Source: Haematococcus lacustris (lineage: Eukaryota; Chlorophyta; Chlorophyceae; Chlamydomonadales; Haematococcaceae). From it: a stretch of 64,000 nucleotides of DNA. The stretch spans positions 3,165,596 to 3,229,595 of the forward strand of contig JASKMD010000005.1 of assembly GCA_030144725.1 (NCBI GenBank), in the 5' to 3' direction. The first letter of the stretch is position 1; the number at the start of each line of letters is the position of its first letter. The translations under genes were made by a program, and so were the position numbers. Below, one piece after another: positions 21,063-30,246 of this stretch. The notes below the pieces were generated by a model that was given only the letters and a program-made list of their open reading frames with translations, searched no databases and was not told the origin of the DNA.

Positions 21063-21215
21063 TAGACGCCACGGGCCGCCGAGTCCCAGCCTTTGACTTT
21101 TTTGACCTGGTTCTTTTTGGGTTGAAATGCTTACATTATAAGTTACCAGTGGGCAAAGTTTCAGCCAAAACAACCAAAGTCGGTTAAGGCGCCTGGCTGC
21201 TAATTCCTACGAGTG
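21063..21215 (-). repeat. E2 right terminal inverted repeat
   Basis: Reverse counterpart of the left terminus, starting at the CGCCACGGGCCGCCGAG block and ending CGAGTG at 21,215. It keeps matches to E1 that the left end has lost, for example the AATTAG near the tip. Confidence 0.82.
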
Positions 21216-21801
21216 CATTGGCTCTTACCTTGGTCTTACCTTTGTAGTGGGACAGGCTGCAATGGAGTGGGTACGGGGTGATGAAAGCGGGGGAGGGGAG
21301 GGAGAGAGGGTAAGGGAGGGAGGTGCGGGGGAGGGGGGGAGGAAGGGGAAGGAGGGTAAAGGGATGTGGACCTGCGGCAAGGAGGTGACAGGTTGTCAAA
21401 GGAGGAGCAACGAATGGTGGGTACAAGATGCACTCACCGAATTTGATGCAGAAGGGGCAGAGAAGATGGGCTCGAAGATGGTGGTTACATGTCAAAGGCA
21501 AAAAGATGGGTCGGTGCATGTGAAACGGTGCATTACCTCGCAACGCATTGGCTACGCGCAAAGCGTGGCGAGGTAATGCCCGTGTGTTATCGCGCAACGC
21601 GTGGCTACGGAGTTGGATGAGATCTCCAGGTTGCGAGATTGGCTAGGAGGCTGGCCGCTACGTGAGATGTGGCTGCCTTACCGACTGTGGCTGCCTGGCT
21701 GCGATGTGGCGATGTTGCGTGGTCTGCTGGCTCAGTGGCCGCCTGGCTACCTAGTCTGGCTACCGAATAGAGGGCAGGGGCTACCAAATCGAGGGCGTGA
21801 A
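21216..21801. other. C-rich module remainder and copia insertion flank
   Basis: The first part continues, on the minus strand, the module interrupted by E2 (GGTAAGACCAAGGTAAGAGCC-type donor context). The rest is unique sequence up to the GTGAA target site at 21,797-21,801. No gene is supported. Confidence 0.5.
21797..21801. other. Copia target-site duplication, left copy
   Basis: GTGAA lies directly before the 5-prime LTR and is repeated at 27,612-27,616 directly after the 3-prime LTR. Five base pairs is the usual copia target duplication. Confidence 0.92.
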
Positions 21802-22061
21802 TGTTGGAAAGCTTGCCCTCCCGGTGCAGTTGATTTAGAGCACCGGGATAGTAGGGCGTGTGCCAGCGGCCTAGCCGAAGAGTGTACGAGTGTGACTGCT
21901 TGATATAGAGCAGTTGCCAGGCATAGAACGGCACCCTGAACTGGTGTCGTCGTCTGCCCGTGCAATCTTAACAGGTAGGCGCGTGCTATGCGCCAGCTTG
22001 TTCTGGCAGTTCTGTGTAAAACCCTGAACTGGTGTCGTCGTCTGCCCGTGCAATCTTAACA
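21802..22061 (+). repeat. Copia 5-prime LTR
   Basis: 260 bp, beginning TGTTGGAAAGC and ending CTTAACA. A 41-bp segment ending in CAATCTTAACA occurs twice, at 21,932-21,972 and 22,021-22,061, separated by 48 bp that contain a GGCGC...GCGCC hairpin. GATATAGAG near 21,902 is a weak TATA candidate. Confidence 0.95.
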
Positions 22062-22078
22062 GGTTATGGGCCCACGCG
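22062..22078 (+). promoter_or_regulatory. Copia primer-binding site (half initiator tRNA-Met type)
   Basis: GGTTATGGGCCCACGCG follows the LTR directly. GGTTATGGGCCCAC is complementary to the anticodon stem-loop of eukaryotic initiator tRNA-Met (GTGGGCCCATAACC) rather than to its 3-prime CCA end. This is the half-tRNA priming known for Drosophila copia and yeast Ty5. Confidence 0.8.
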
Positions 22079-22148
22079 CTGACGCGTGTTAAGACGCCAG
22101 TAAGTTGCTGGCTAGGGTTCGTGTGGTTGACAGCCGAGTCGACCAGCG

Positions 22149-23303
22149 ATGGCAACTAATCCCTCGCTTTCTGGCAATCAGCCGACTATTCTCGATGATG
22201 ATAACTGGCCGATCTGGAGCATTCGGACTGAGGGCCTGCTGATCGAAGCAGGCCTCTGGTCCGTCGTCGCCGACGGCGTCACCCCCTTACCCACTGCGCC
22301 AGCAGCCAACGCCACTCAGCAAGAGCAGGCTGCTTACAATGCTGAGCTAACTCGCTCTCGCGCAGAAACAGCCCTGGACCGGAAAGCCAAAGCCTTTATC
22401 CAGCGGCACGTCTCCAATCTCCACATCTTCACTGTCAAGAACGCGAACTCAGCGCAAGACTCCTGGGAGACCCTCGAATCCCAGTTCACCCAGTCGTCAG
22501 TCGCGCGACAGTCTCAGCTTCAGCAGCAACTCAGCCTCCTGCGGATGGAACCCGGCGAGTCAGTTTCGCGCTTCTATGCGCGTTTGCAGCAGCTGCTAAC
22601 AGAGCTCGAAGCATGCAGCTGCGAAACCTCTGAGTCCACAGTGGTGCTGGCCATTCTGGCAGCCCTGCCGCCTGAGTATGAGGGCACGGTTGAGAGACTG
22701 CGCTATGATCAAACCAGCGCAGACCTTACAGTTGAGCGCATCAAGCGTGTGCTGCTGCAGAAGGAGGCAGACCTACTCAGCAAGCAAATGCAGCAGCAGC
22801 TCAGCACCTCCTCATCCACACTCTGGTCGTACTCCTCCCCTTCTGAGCACAGGGGGGCTGGCAGTTCAGGTGGCCAGGGGGGCAGGGGCAGGAGCAGGGC
22901 CCCTCAGCAGCCTCGTGAGCAGCAGCCCAGGGCGCAGTCACCTGACAGGTCCACCAGGGATGCTAGCTCACACGCTCACCTGACCTGCAACTACTGTGCC
23001 AAGCCAGGTCACATCATGTCAGAGTGCTTCATCTTTGACAGGGATCAGCGCAACCGCATGAAGACTCTATTCAGCAACCCTGCCAGGACCAGCAGCCCTG
23101 GTAGAAGGCCCAGCCCAGGCAGAAGCTCCAGCCCAGCCAGGCCATCCAGCCCCGGCAGAGGCAGGACCCAGACTCCTGGCAGGGCAGCAGCTCAGAGCCC
23201 AAGCAGGGGTGCCTCCCTGTTCACTGCCACTGCTGCTGATGATGATGATGAGATGAGGATGATGATGATGATGCCCTCATGCAGATGGTGCAGCCCAGAC
23301 TGA
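22149..23303 (+). CDS. gag: Copia Gag (capsid and nucleocapsid)
   Basis: 384 residues. The N-terminal half has the copia capsid-type pattern (D-D-N-W-P-I-W near residue 17, then L-x-x-x-G-L-W), and packages element RNA in cytoplasmic particles. A CCHC zinc knuckle of spacing C-x2-C-x4-H-x4-C lies at residues 280-293, followed by a Ser/Pro/Arg-rich tail with SPGR-type repeats, expected for nucleic acid binding. The ATG at 22,149 is the first in frame after the primer site. The frame ends in a GAT-repeat tract where pol continues in the -1 phase; this may be programmed shifting or an indel in the repeat. In related elements Gag and Pol are usually one frame. Confidence 0.92.
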   Translation: MATNPSLSGNQPTILDDDNWPIWSIRTEGLLIEAGLWSVVADGVTPLPTAPAANATQQEQAAYNAELTRSRAETALDRKAKAFIQRHVSNLHIFTVKNANSAQDSWETLESQFTQSSVARQSQLQQQLSLLRMEPGESVSRFYARLQQLLTELEACSCETSESTVVLAILAALPPEYEGTVERLRYDQTSADLTVERIKRVLLQKEADLLSKQMQQQLSTSSSTLWSYSSPSEHRGAGSSGGQGGRGRSRAPQQPREQQPRAQSPDRSTRDASSHAHLTCNYCAKPGHIMSECFIFDRDQRNRMKTLFSNPARTSSPGRRPSPGRSSSPARPSSPGRGRTQTPGRAAAQSPSRGASLFTATAADDDDEMRMMMMMPSCRWCSPD

Positions 23304-24162
23304 ACTTCAACAGCGATCTATACAGCCCCTTCTTCATTGACTCAGGCGCATCCCAGCACATCCTGAAAGATCTGCAGTTCTTCTACAACTACACACCCTT
23401 TGCGCCTGACAAGCACAGGCCTGTGAAACTGGCAGCAGCAGGCCACAGGGTCTGGGCAGTCGGATCAGGCAGTGTGTTTCTCAGCACCAAGCGAGGTTCC
23501 TGGTTCCTCAGCCATGCCCTGTATGTGCCTGACAGCAAGGAGAACTTCATCTCAGTGTCAGCAGCTACAGACGACGGCAGCAGCTTTCTGTTCCGTGGTG
23601 ATCTGTGCCAGATCAGCAGCAACCGCTTTGGCAGCATGCTCAGGGTAAACGCTCACAAGATCAGGAACTCTTACATCCTGGCTGCTGTCCCCATGCCTGA
23701 TGGCCCAGATACAGACTCTGAGCCTGAGAAGCTGTACGGCATCCAGCAGTCAACCCTACAGCCAGACAACCGGGTGAAGCTGGAGCTTCTGACCAACACT
23801 GCTGCGCCCTCCGCCAACAGCGCCACATCCAACTCCCCCAAGGTGTGGCACCAGCGCCTGTGCCATGCTTCCTATGCTGCTCTATCCCGTATGCAGTCAG
23901 AGGGAATGGTGTCAGGTGTTCCTGTTACAGCCTCACAGTTTCGGGCAGCTGCCTCTGATCCAACCGTGTGTGTGGGCTGTGTCAAGGGCAAACAGCACAA
24001 GAATGTCGCCTTTGCAGACCCACCCCCAAATGCAGCTCCAGTGACAGCACCCCTTGGCCTGATCCACATGGATGTCTGTGGCCCCATGCATGCAAGGGCC
24101 AGGGAGGGCAGCCTCTATGTAGCCACCTTCCTTGACGAGCACACCAAGCTGTCGTGTGTGTG
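23254..24162 (+). CDS. pol: Copia Pol part 1: protease and N-terminal integrase
   Basis: This is in the -1 phase relative to gag. It starts in the acidic GAT-repeat region and has an aspartic protease active site D-S-G-A-S (Asp codon at 23,339). Next come a GAG-pre-integrase zinc-binding region (W-H-Q-R-L-C-H ... C-V-G-C) and the first catalytic aspartate of integrase in H-M-D-V-C-G-P near 24,066. The frame is lost inside a GT run at 24,154-24,162; the open frame itself runs on to a stop ending at 24,196. The protease would cut Gag-Pol, and integrase would insert the cDNA. Confidence 0.88.
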
Positions 24163-24540
24163 CCCATCAGCAGCAAGTCGCAAGTCCCAGACGTAGTCAG
24201 AACTGTGATAGAACAGCTGGAGACTCAGTCTGGCTTCCGCTGCAAAGCCATCCGCACAGACAATGGAACAGAGTATGTCAACAGCCGTATGACAGAGTAC
24301 TGCAGCAGCAAAGGCATAGTGCACCAGCACTCAGCACCATACAGCCCCCAGCAGAACGGTGCAGCTGAGCGCCTGAACAGAACAATCTTTGAGAAGGCCC
24401 GCAGCATACTCCATGCTGCAGATATCTCTCTCAGCTTTTGGGCTCATGCAGTCAAGTATGCCAACTACATCAGATGCCTTCTACCTGTGTCAGGTCAGCC
24501 ACTCACACCCTGGGAAGCCTTTCTATGGTGTCAAGCCTGA
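24157..24540 (+). CDS. pol: Copia Pol part 2: integrase core
   Basis: This continues the integrase in a different phase. The second catalytic Asp is in R-T-D-N-G-T-E-Y and the catalytic Glu in Q-Q-N-G-A-A-E-R, completing the D,D-E set begun in part 1. An extra C at 24,523, within GCCTTTCTATGG, shifts the frame, and a stop follows at 24,538-24,540. Confidence 0.88.
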   Translation, partial: CVPISSKSQVPDVVRTVIEQLETQSGFRCKAIRTDNGTEYVNSRMTEYCSSKGIVHQHSAPYSPQQNGAAERLNRTIFEKARSILHAADISLSFWAHAVKYANYIRCLLPVSGQPLTPWEAFLWCQA

Positions 24541-24883
24541 CCTGTCAGGACTCAGGGTGTTTGGATGCAGGGTATGGCTCCATGTGCCTGACCAGAAGCG
24601 CAGCAAGCTACAGCCCAAGTCAGTTGAAGGCCTATTCATTGGCTACCAGCCTGGCTCCAAAGCCTACCTAGTAGAAGTCAACGGCAGAGAGACCTGCAGC
24701 AAAGACATTGTGTTTGACGAGCTGTCTGTACTGCAGCCTGCCCGCCAGCATGAACAGCCAGTCCAGCCTGTGTTTCTGTTACCCCTCCCACCCAGCCCTT
24801 TGTCCTCCTCTGAGCCAGAGGCCCCTGCTGAGGGGGGCAACAGTCTGCAACAGACCAGCAGCAGTGGCTCTGACGACAGTGGG

Positions 24884-24914
<31 letters not shown>

Positions 24915-25000
24915 GCAACAGGCCAGGCAGTAGTGCACAGCAACCACAGTCCAGACCCTTGCAGAGAATTGAGGCACAGGAACGACAGCAGCAGACCTGA
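24524..25000 (+). CDS. pol: Copia Pol part 3: integrase C-terminal region
   Basis: The frame returns to that of part 1 at TAT (24,524). It encodes the conserved copia block Y-G-V-K-P, L-R-V-F-G-C, then F-I-G-Y-x-x-G-S-K-A-Y, followed by Pro/Ser/Gln-rich linker. A stop ends the frame at 25,000. The linker appears to continue in a third phase over roughly 24,965-25,350 before the reverse transcriptase frame begins, so at least one more shift lies there. Confidence 0.82.
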
Positions 25001-25362
25001 CTCTCCACTCAGTGAGCCAGAGCAGATCAGTCTTACTGCCAGATACGAGCCAGGCTCCCACATGTGGCAGCAACAGCAACTAGAGCTCATCAGCAGACTA
25101 CCCAGGCCTGGAATAGGCAGGTTTAGCCTTCGACCCATGCCTCTAGCCAGGGAGACAGTGGGAGCACAGCCAGTCGCACCAGCTACAGCACCAGAAGCAG
25201 AGAGACCAGCAGCATCAGCGGCATTACCAGCATCAGCAAGGCCAGCAGCAACATCAGCTGCAGCACCAGCAGCAGTCAGACCATCTGCATCAACTGCTGT
25301 ACCAGCAGCAGCAAGACCAGCAGAGACCAGCAGCACCAGCAGCCAGACCAGGAGCACCTGGT

Positions 25363-27144
25363 TTGGCACAGCCTGCGCGCCGTGTTCCTCTCATCCCAGC
25401 ATCAGCAGCAGCAGGACCAGCAGCACCAGCAGTACACCCCTCTGCGCCCATGCCTGCTGCACCTGAACCACGGCCCACCTCACCTGAAGCACCTGCTGCA
25501 CCTTTGGCACGGCGCAACCCACCCAGAGAACGACGCCTGCCACTGAAGCTCAGGCAGTCTGACCTGTATGCCATGACTGTGTCAGACTCTCCTGTCAATG
25601 ACACACCCACTGTGGCAGAAGCACTGGCCAGCCCTCAGGCAGACATGTGGATTGAGGCCATGAATGCTGAGTTGGCTTCCCTGCACTCTAACCAAACATG
25701 GTCACTTGAAGAGCGCCCTGCAAATGCACGTGTCCTGCCTACAAAGTGGGTACTAAAAGTGAAGCGTGATGCCGCAGGGAATGTCGAGCGGTACAAGGCC
25801 AGGCTAGTGGCTAAGGGGTACTTTCAACAATCAGGTGTGGATGTAGGAGATGTGTATGCTCCTGTCAGCAAGCACACCACACTGAGGGCCCTGCTGGCAA
25901 AGGCAGCAGCAGAGAACATGGAAGTGCACCAGCTGGACTTTGAGACTGCTTTTCTGAATGGAGTGCTTGAAGAGCACGAGGTCATCTATGTCCAGCAGCC
26001 AGAGGGCTTCAGGGAGGGCAGCAGTAACACTGTTTGTCGTCTGCATAAGGCCCTGTATGGTCTAAGGCAGGCACCCAGGGCATGGCATGCTAGGCTTTGC
26101 GAAGAGCTTCTTGCCATGAACTTCAAGTCATCTGAGGCTGATCCTGCTTTGTTTACTCTGCACCTACCATCAGGCACAGTCTACCTGCTGGTCTACGTGG
26201 ATGATTGTCTCCTGTGCACACAGCAGGGGGACACCACAGGCCTGGCCTATGTCAAGCAGAAGCTCTCCTCAGTGTTCAAACTGAAGGACCTGGGAGAGGC
26301 AAGGTGTTTTCTGGGCATGCAGATTGTTAGGGACAGAGCTGAGGGCACAATCCTGATCAGCCAGCAAAAGCTCATCCATGAGCTGGTCACCACGCACAGC
26401 ATGTCTAATGCGCACAGCAAGACTCTACCCATGGCTGCAGCAGTCAAGTTAGTCAGGGAAGGGGAAGCGCTGGACACATCTGTGCACCACTATAGTGCCT
26501 TGGTAGGAAGCCTGCTGTACTTGTCATGCTGCACACGGCCTGACATAGCATTCTCTGTGGGTGCCCTGGCTAGGCACATGTCTGCCCCCACCAAGCAGCA
26601 TTGGGCTGCCGCCTGCACTGTCCTGTGTTACCTCAAGGGGACCTCTGAGCAAGGACTCCTTTTTGGTGGAGTCACAGGCCTGCAGGGATTTACTGATGCA
26701 GACTATGCTGGTGACAAGGACACAGCCAGAAGCACCACAGGCTACCTCTTTACCTTGAATGGTGGAGCAATCAGCTGGTCCAGCAGACTACAGCCTACTG
26801 TGGCTATGTCTACAGCTGAAGCCGAATACATGGCAGCCTCCAGTGCAACCAAGGAAGCTCTGTGGCTGCGAAAGCTGATGAGAGACTTGCAGCTGGAAGC
26901 AAGGTGTGTGCAGATGAGCTGTGACAATCAAGCAGCGCTGCAACTGCTCCACAATCCCATGGCAACTGCACGTGCCAAGCACATTGATGTGCACCATCAC
27001 TTTGTCAGAGAGCGCATCACCAGAGGCGAGGTTGCTTTCAGCTACTGCCACACTGACAGCATGCTGGCAGACATCTTTACCAAGCCCCTGGCAGCAGTCA
27101 AGTTTAACGCTGGGAAGCAAGGGTGTGGAGTCTTCAGCCCATGA
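25363..27144 (+). CDS. pol: Copia Pol part 4: reverse transcriptase and RNase H
   Basis: 593 residues, open throughout. Reverse transcriptase motifs appear in order: K-W-V-L-K-V-K and K-A-R-L-V-A-K-G, Q-L-D-F-E-T-A-F-L-N-G, L-Y-G-L-R-Q-A-P-R-A-W, and the catalytic Y-V-D-D at about residues 278-281. RNase H follows with T-D-A-D-Y-A-G-D, S-T-A-E-A-E-Y and the H-I-D-V-H-H-H-F and A-D-I-F-T-K-P-L blocks typical of copia. All catalytic residues I can check are present. It would copy the RNA into cDNA if translated, but upstream frameshifts would block a single Gag-Pol product from this copy. Confidence 0.93.
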   Translation: MAQPARRVPLIPASAAAGPAAPAVHPSAPMPAAPEPRPTSPEAPAAPLARRNPPRERRLPLKLRQSDLYAMTVSDSPVNDTPTVAEALASPQADMWIEAMNAELASLHSNQTWSLEERPANARVLPTKWVLKVKRDAAGNVERYKARLVAKGYFQQSGVDVGDVYAPVSKHTTLRALLAKAAAENMEVHQLDFETAFLNGVLEEHEVIYVQQPEGFREGSSNTVCRLHKALYGLRQAPRAWHARLCEELLAMNFKSSEADPALFTLHLPSGTVYLLVYVDDCLLCTQQGDTTGLAYVKQKLSSVFKLKDLGEARCFLGMQIVRDRAEGTILISQQKLIHELVTTHSMSNAHSKTLPMAAAVKLVREGEALDTSVHHYSALVGSLLYLSCCTRPDIAFSVGALARHMSAPTKQHWAAACTVLCYLKGTSEQGLLFGGVTGLQGFTDADYAGDKDTARSTTGYLFTLNGGAISWSSRLQPTVAMSTAEAEYMAASSATKEALWLRKLMRDLQLEARCVQMSCDNQAALQLLHNPMATARAKHIDVHHHFVRERITRGEVAFSYCHTDSMLADIFTKPLAAVKFNAGKQGCGVFSP

Positions 27145-27342
27145 GCAGGCACAGGCATGCCTGCCTGAAACAGCCTGCTGTACCCAGCCTGTGTGTTATC
27201 TCAGGACTGGGATGTTTGTAGCTTCATGCAGTTGCACAAGGCACAGGTTTGTATGCCTGTTAAACAGCCGTTGGTTTGTCAAGCAGTTGTTTGGAGCTTC
27301 GCAGTTGTACGCAGACCTGGTCAAACTCTTGGCTAGGTCACT

Positions 27343-27351
27343 GAGTGGGAG
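27343..27351 (+). promoter_or_regulatory. Copia polypurine tract
   Basis: GAGTGGGAG directly precedes the 3-prime LTR, where plus-strand DNA synthesis is expected to start. It is short and contains one T, so it is a modest match. Confidence 0.6.
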
Positions 27352-27611
27352 TGTTGGAAAGCTTGCCCTCCCGGTGCAGTTGATTTAGAGCACCGGGATA
27401 GTAGGGCGTGTGCCAGCGGCCTAGCCGAAGAGTGTACGAGTGTGACTGCTTGATATAGAGCAGTTGCCAGGCATAGAACGGCACCCTGAACTGGTGTCGT
27501 CGTCTGCCCGTGCAATCTTAACAGGTAGGCGCGTGCTATGCGCCAGCTTGTTCTGGCAGTTCTGTGTAAAACCCTGAACTGGTGTCGTCGTCTGCCCGTG
27601 CAATCTTAACA
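27352..27611 (+). repeat. Copia 3-prime LTR
   Basis: Identical to 21,802-22,061 on direct reading, including the internal 41-bp duplication. It is followed by GTGAA. Confidence 0.95.
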
Positions 27612-28363
27612 GTGAAGGGCGGCACGAACTTGCAGATCGGCTTGCATGTTGGACATGAAATATGAAAAACAAAAAACTAAAAACATGCGCCCAGTACACG
27701 GCGTAGACAACTAGCGTCGATTCTAGTCATGCTAGGAACGCAGAAATGCTAGTGGCAGCTAGAAACTCAGCCTTGCAGATAGCGCCCAGAAGTCCGCCCT
27801 CGCAGCCCTGCAGCCACACTGCCCCTTATTCGCGACCCGCATCTAGGTAGCCAGGCGCCTTGCAACCAGCCTCGCAGCCAGCTTCGCAGCCTCGCTGTCA
27901 GGCCCGAAGCTCAGCTCGCTCCCAGCCACATCGCAGCTAGCTAGCTAGCTCAGGCACATAAGGTAGTTTCAACTAGCGTTGCAGCCATTTCCATTTCCAT
28001 TTCCATAACGCAGCAATCCTCGAAGCTAGGCGTACAACGATTTAGCTAGCTCAGCCACGTAGTCCAGCCACTTTAGCAGCATCGCGACACAGCTACAAAA
28101 CCTCGCAAAGTCGCAGCCACGCAGCCACGCAACCACGCAAGAAGCCAACGTAGCCAGCCTAGCAACGCAGCGACACACTACGAGAAAGCCGCGCCGTCAT
28201 CCATGCAAACCATGCGAGTTGTCAAGGTGAGTGCACTCAGGCAAATTAGTAACAGCATTTTTGAGATTCAGAGCCTCGGACTTGGTACATAGTCAAATGA
28301 AGGCATTGTAAGATTGGGGGTTGAAACTAAAATTCGTGATTTTGCGCGGTTGGTGAGATACGG
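27612..28363. other. Spacer with CGCAGCC-type degenerate repeats
   Basis: This follows the copia target duplication. It holds loose repeats of CGCAGCCA and CAGCCACG between about 27,800 and 28,200, similar to 30,600-30,735. No gene is recognised. Confidence 0.55.
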
Positions 28364-30246
28364 CCATGCTACAGTACTGTAGGTGTCTACAGTACTGTCG
28401 GGGTACCTCGCGAGTACACGAACAGTACTGTAGACACCTACAGTACTGTAGGCATCTACAGTACTGTAGGTGTCTACAGTACTGTCGGGGTACCTCGAGA
28501 GACCACTTACAGTACTGTAGATATCTACAGTACTGTAGACATCTACAGTACTGTAGACACCTACAGTACTGTAGACATCTACAGTACTGTAGACACCTAC
28601 AGTACTGTAGACATCTACAGTACTGTAGACATCGACAGTACTGTAGGTACCTCGAGGTACCTTGAGAGACCATTTACAGTACTGTAGGTACCTACAGTAC
28701 TGTAGACATCTACAGTACTGTAGACATCTACAGTACTGTAGGTACCTCGAGGTACCTCGAGAGACCATTTACAGTACTGTAGACATCTACAGTACTGTAG
28801 ACATCTACAGTACTGTAGAAACCTACAGTACTGTAGACATCTACAGTACTGTAGACATCAACAGTACTGTAGGTACCTCGAGGTACCTCGAGAGACCATT
28901 TACAGAACTGTAGGTACCTACAGTACTGTAGACATCTACAGTACTGTAGACATCTACAGTACTGTAGACACCTACAGTACTGAAGACATCTACAGTACTG
29001 TAGACATCGACAGTAGTGTAGGTACCTCGAGGTACCTCGAGAGACCATTTACAGTACCTTAGGTACCTACAGTACTGTAGACATCTACAGTACTGTAGAC
29101 ATCTACAGTACTGTAGACATCTACAGTACCTCGAGGTACCTCGAGGTACCTCGAGAGACCATTTACAGTACTGTAGGTACCTACAGTACTGTAGACCTCT
29201 ACAGTACTGTAGACCTCTACAGTACTGTAGACATCTACAGTACTGTAGACATCTACAGTACTGTAGACATCTACAGTACTGTAGACATCGACAGTAGTGT
29301 AGGTACCTCGAGGTACCTCGAGAGACCATTTACAGTACCTTAGGTACCTACAGTACTGTAGACATCTACAGTACTGTAGACATCTACAGTACCTCGAGGT
29401 ACCTCGAGGTACCTCGAGAGACCATTTACAGTACTGTAGGTACCTACAGTACTGTAGACCTCTACAGTACTGTAGACCTCTACAGTACTGTAGACATCTA
29501 CAGTACTGTAGACACCTACAGTACTGAAGACATCTACAGTACTGTAGACATCGACAGTAGTGTAGGTACCTCGAGGTACCTCGAGAGACCATTTACAGTA
29601 CCTGTAGGTACCTACAGTACTGTAGACATCTACAGTACTGTAGACATCTACAGTACTGTAGACATCTACAGTACCTCGAGGTACCTCGAGGTACCTCGAG
29701 AGACCATTTACAGTACTGTAGGTACCTACAGTACTGTAGACCTCTACAGTACTGTAGACCTCTACAGTACTGTAGACATCTACAGTACTGTAGACATCTA
29801 CAGTACTGTAGACATCTACAGTACCTCGAGGTACCTCGAAGTACATCGAGAGACCATTTACAGAACTGTAGGTACCTACAGTACTGTAGACATCTACAGT
29901 ACTGTAGACATCTACAGTACTGTAGACACCTACAGTAGTGTAGGTACCTCGAGGTACCTCGAGAGACCATTAACAGTACCTTAGGTACCTACAGTACTGT
30001 AGACATCTACAGTACTGTAGACATCTACAGTACTGTAGACATCTACAGTACCTCGAGGTACCTCGAGGTACCTCGAGAGACCATTTACAGTACTGTAGGT
30101 ACCTACAGTACTGTAGACCTCTACAGTACTGTAGACCTCTACAGTACTGTAGACATCTACAGTACTGTAGACATCTACAGTACTGTAGACATCTACAGTA
30201 CCTCGAGGTACCTCGAGGTACATCGAGAGACCACTTACAGTACTAT
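28364..30246. repeat. Palindromic 18-bp satellite, array 1
   Basis: The unit is CTACAGTACTGTAG, a perfect 14-bp palindrome, plus a 4-bp spacer, mostly ACAT, ACAC or ACCT. Clusters of 3-8 units are separated by a second palindromic block, GGTACCTCGAGGTACC, followed by TCGAGAGACCATTTACAG, giving higher-order units of about 100-160 bp. The Tyr-Ser-Thr-Val frames on both strands reflect the period of 18. Confidence 0.95.

Larger units (their letters stand above)
18318..21215. mobile_element. Fold-back element E2, relative of E1
   Basis: A 2.9-kb element with ends CACTCGTAGGAAATAGCAGC (left) and its inverted counterpart at 21,196-21,215, flanked on each side by CA. The terminal modules of about 150 bp align with those of E1, including GTAG-TTGT-ATGTAAG-AT and CTCGGCGGCCCGTGGCGT, but the satellites are different: TGTTCAGCAA on the left and a CTGAACATTG-type array on the right. 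A G-rich 10-bp array and a core related to that of E1 lie between. The flanks outside the element rejoin into a continuous C-rich module, supporting insertion. There is no transposase gene. Confidence 0.8.
21802..27611 (+). mobile_element. Complete Ty1/copia LTR retrotransposon
   Basis: A 5.8-kb element bounded by two 260-bp LTRs that I find identical base for base, with TG...CA ends and a 5-bp direct flank GTGAA at 21,797-21,801 and 27,612-27,616. The order is LTR, primer site, gag, protease, integrase, reverse transcriptase, RNase H, purine tract, LTR; integrase before reverse transcriptase defines the copia type. The pol region is broken by several single-base frameshifts despite the identical LTRs. 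Confidence 0.96.

Noticed and set aside
28268..30223. CRISPR-like regular repeats with short spacers
   Set aside because: The repeats are palindromic with 4-bp spacers, there are no cas genes, and the sequence is eukaryotic.
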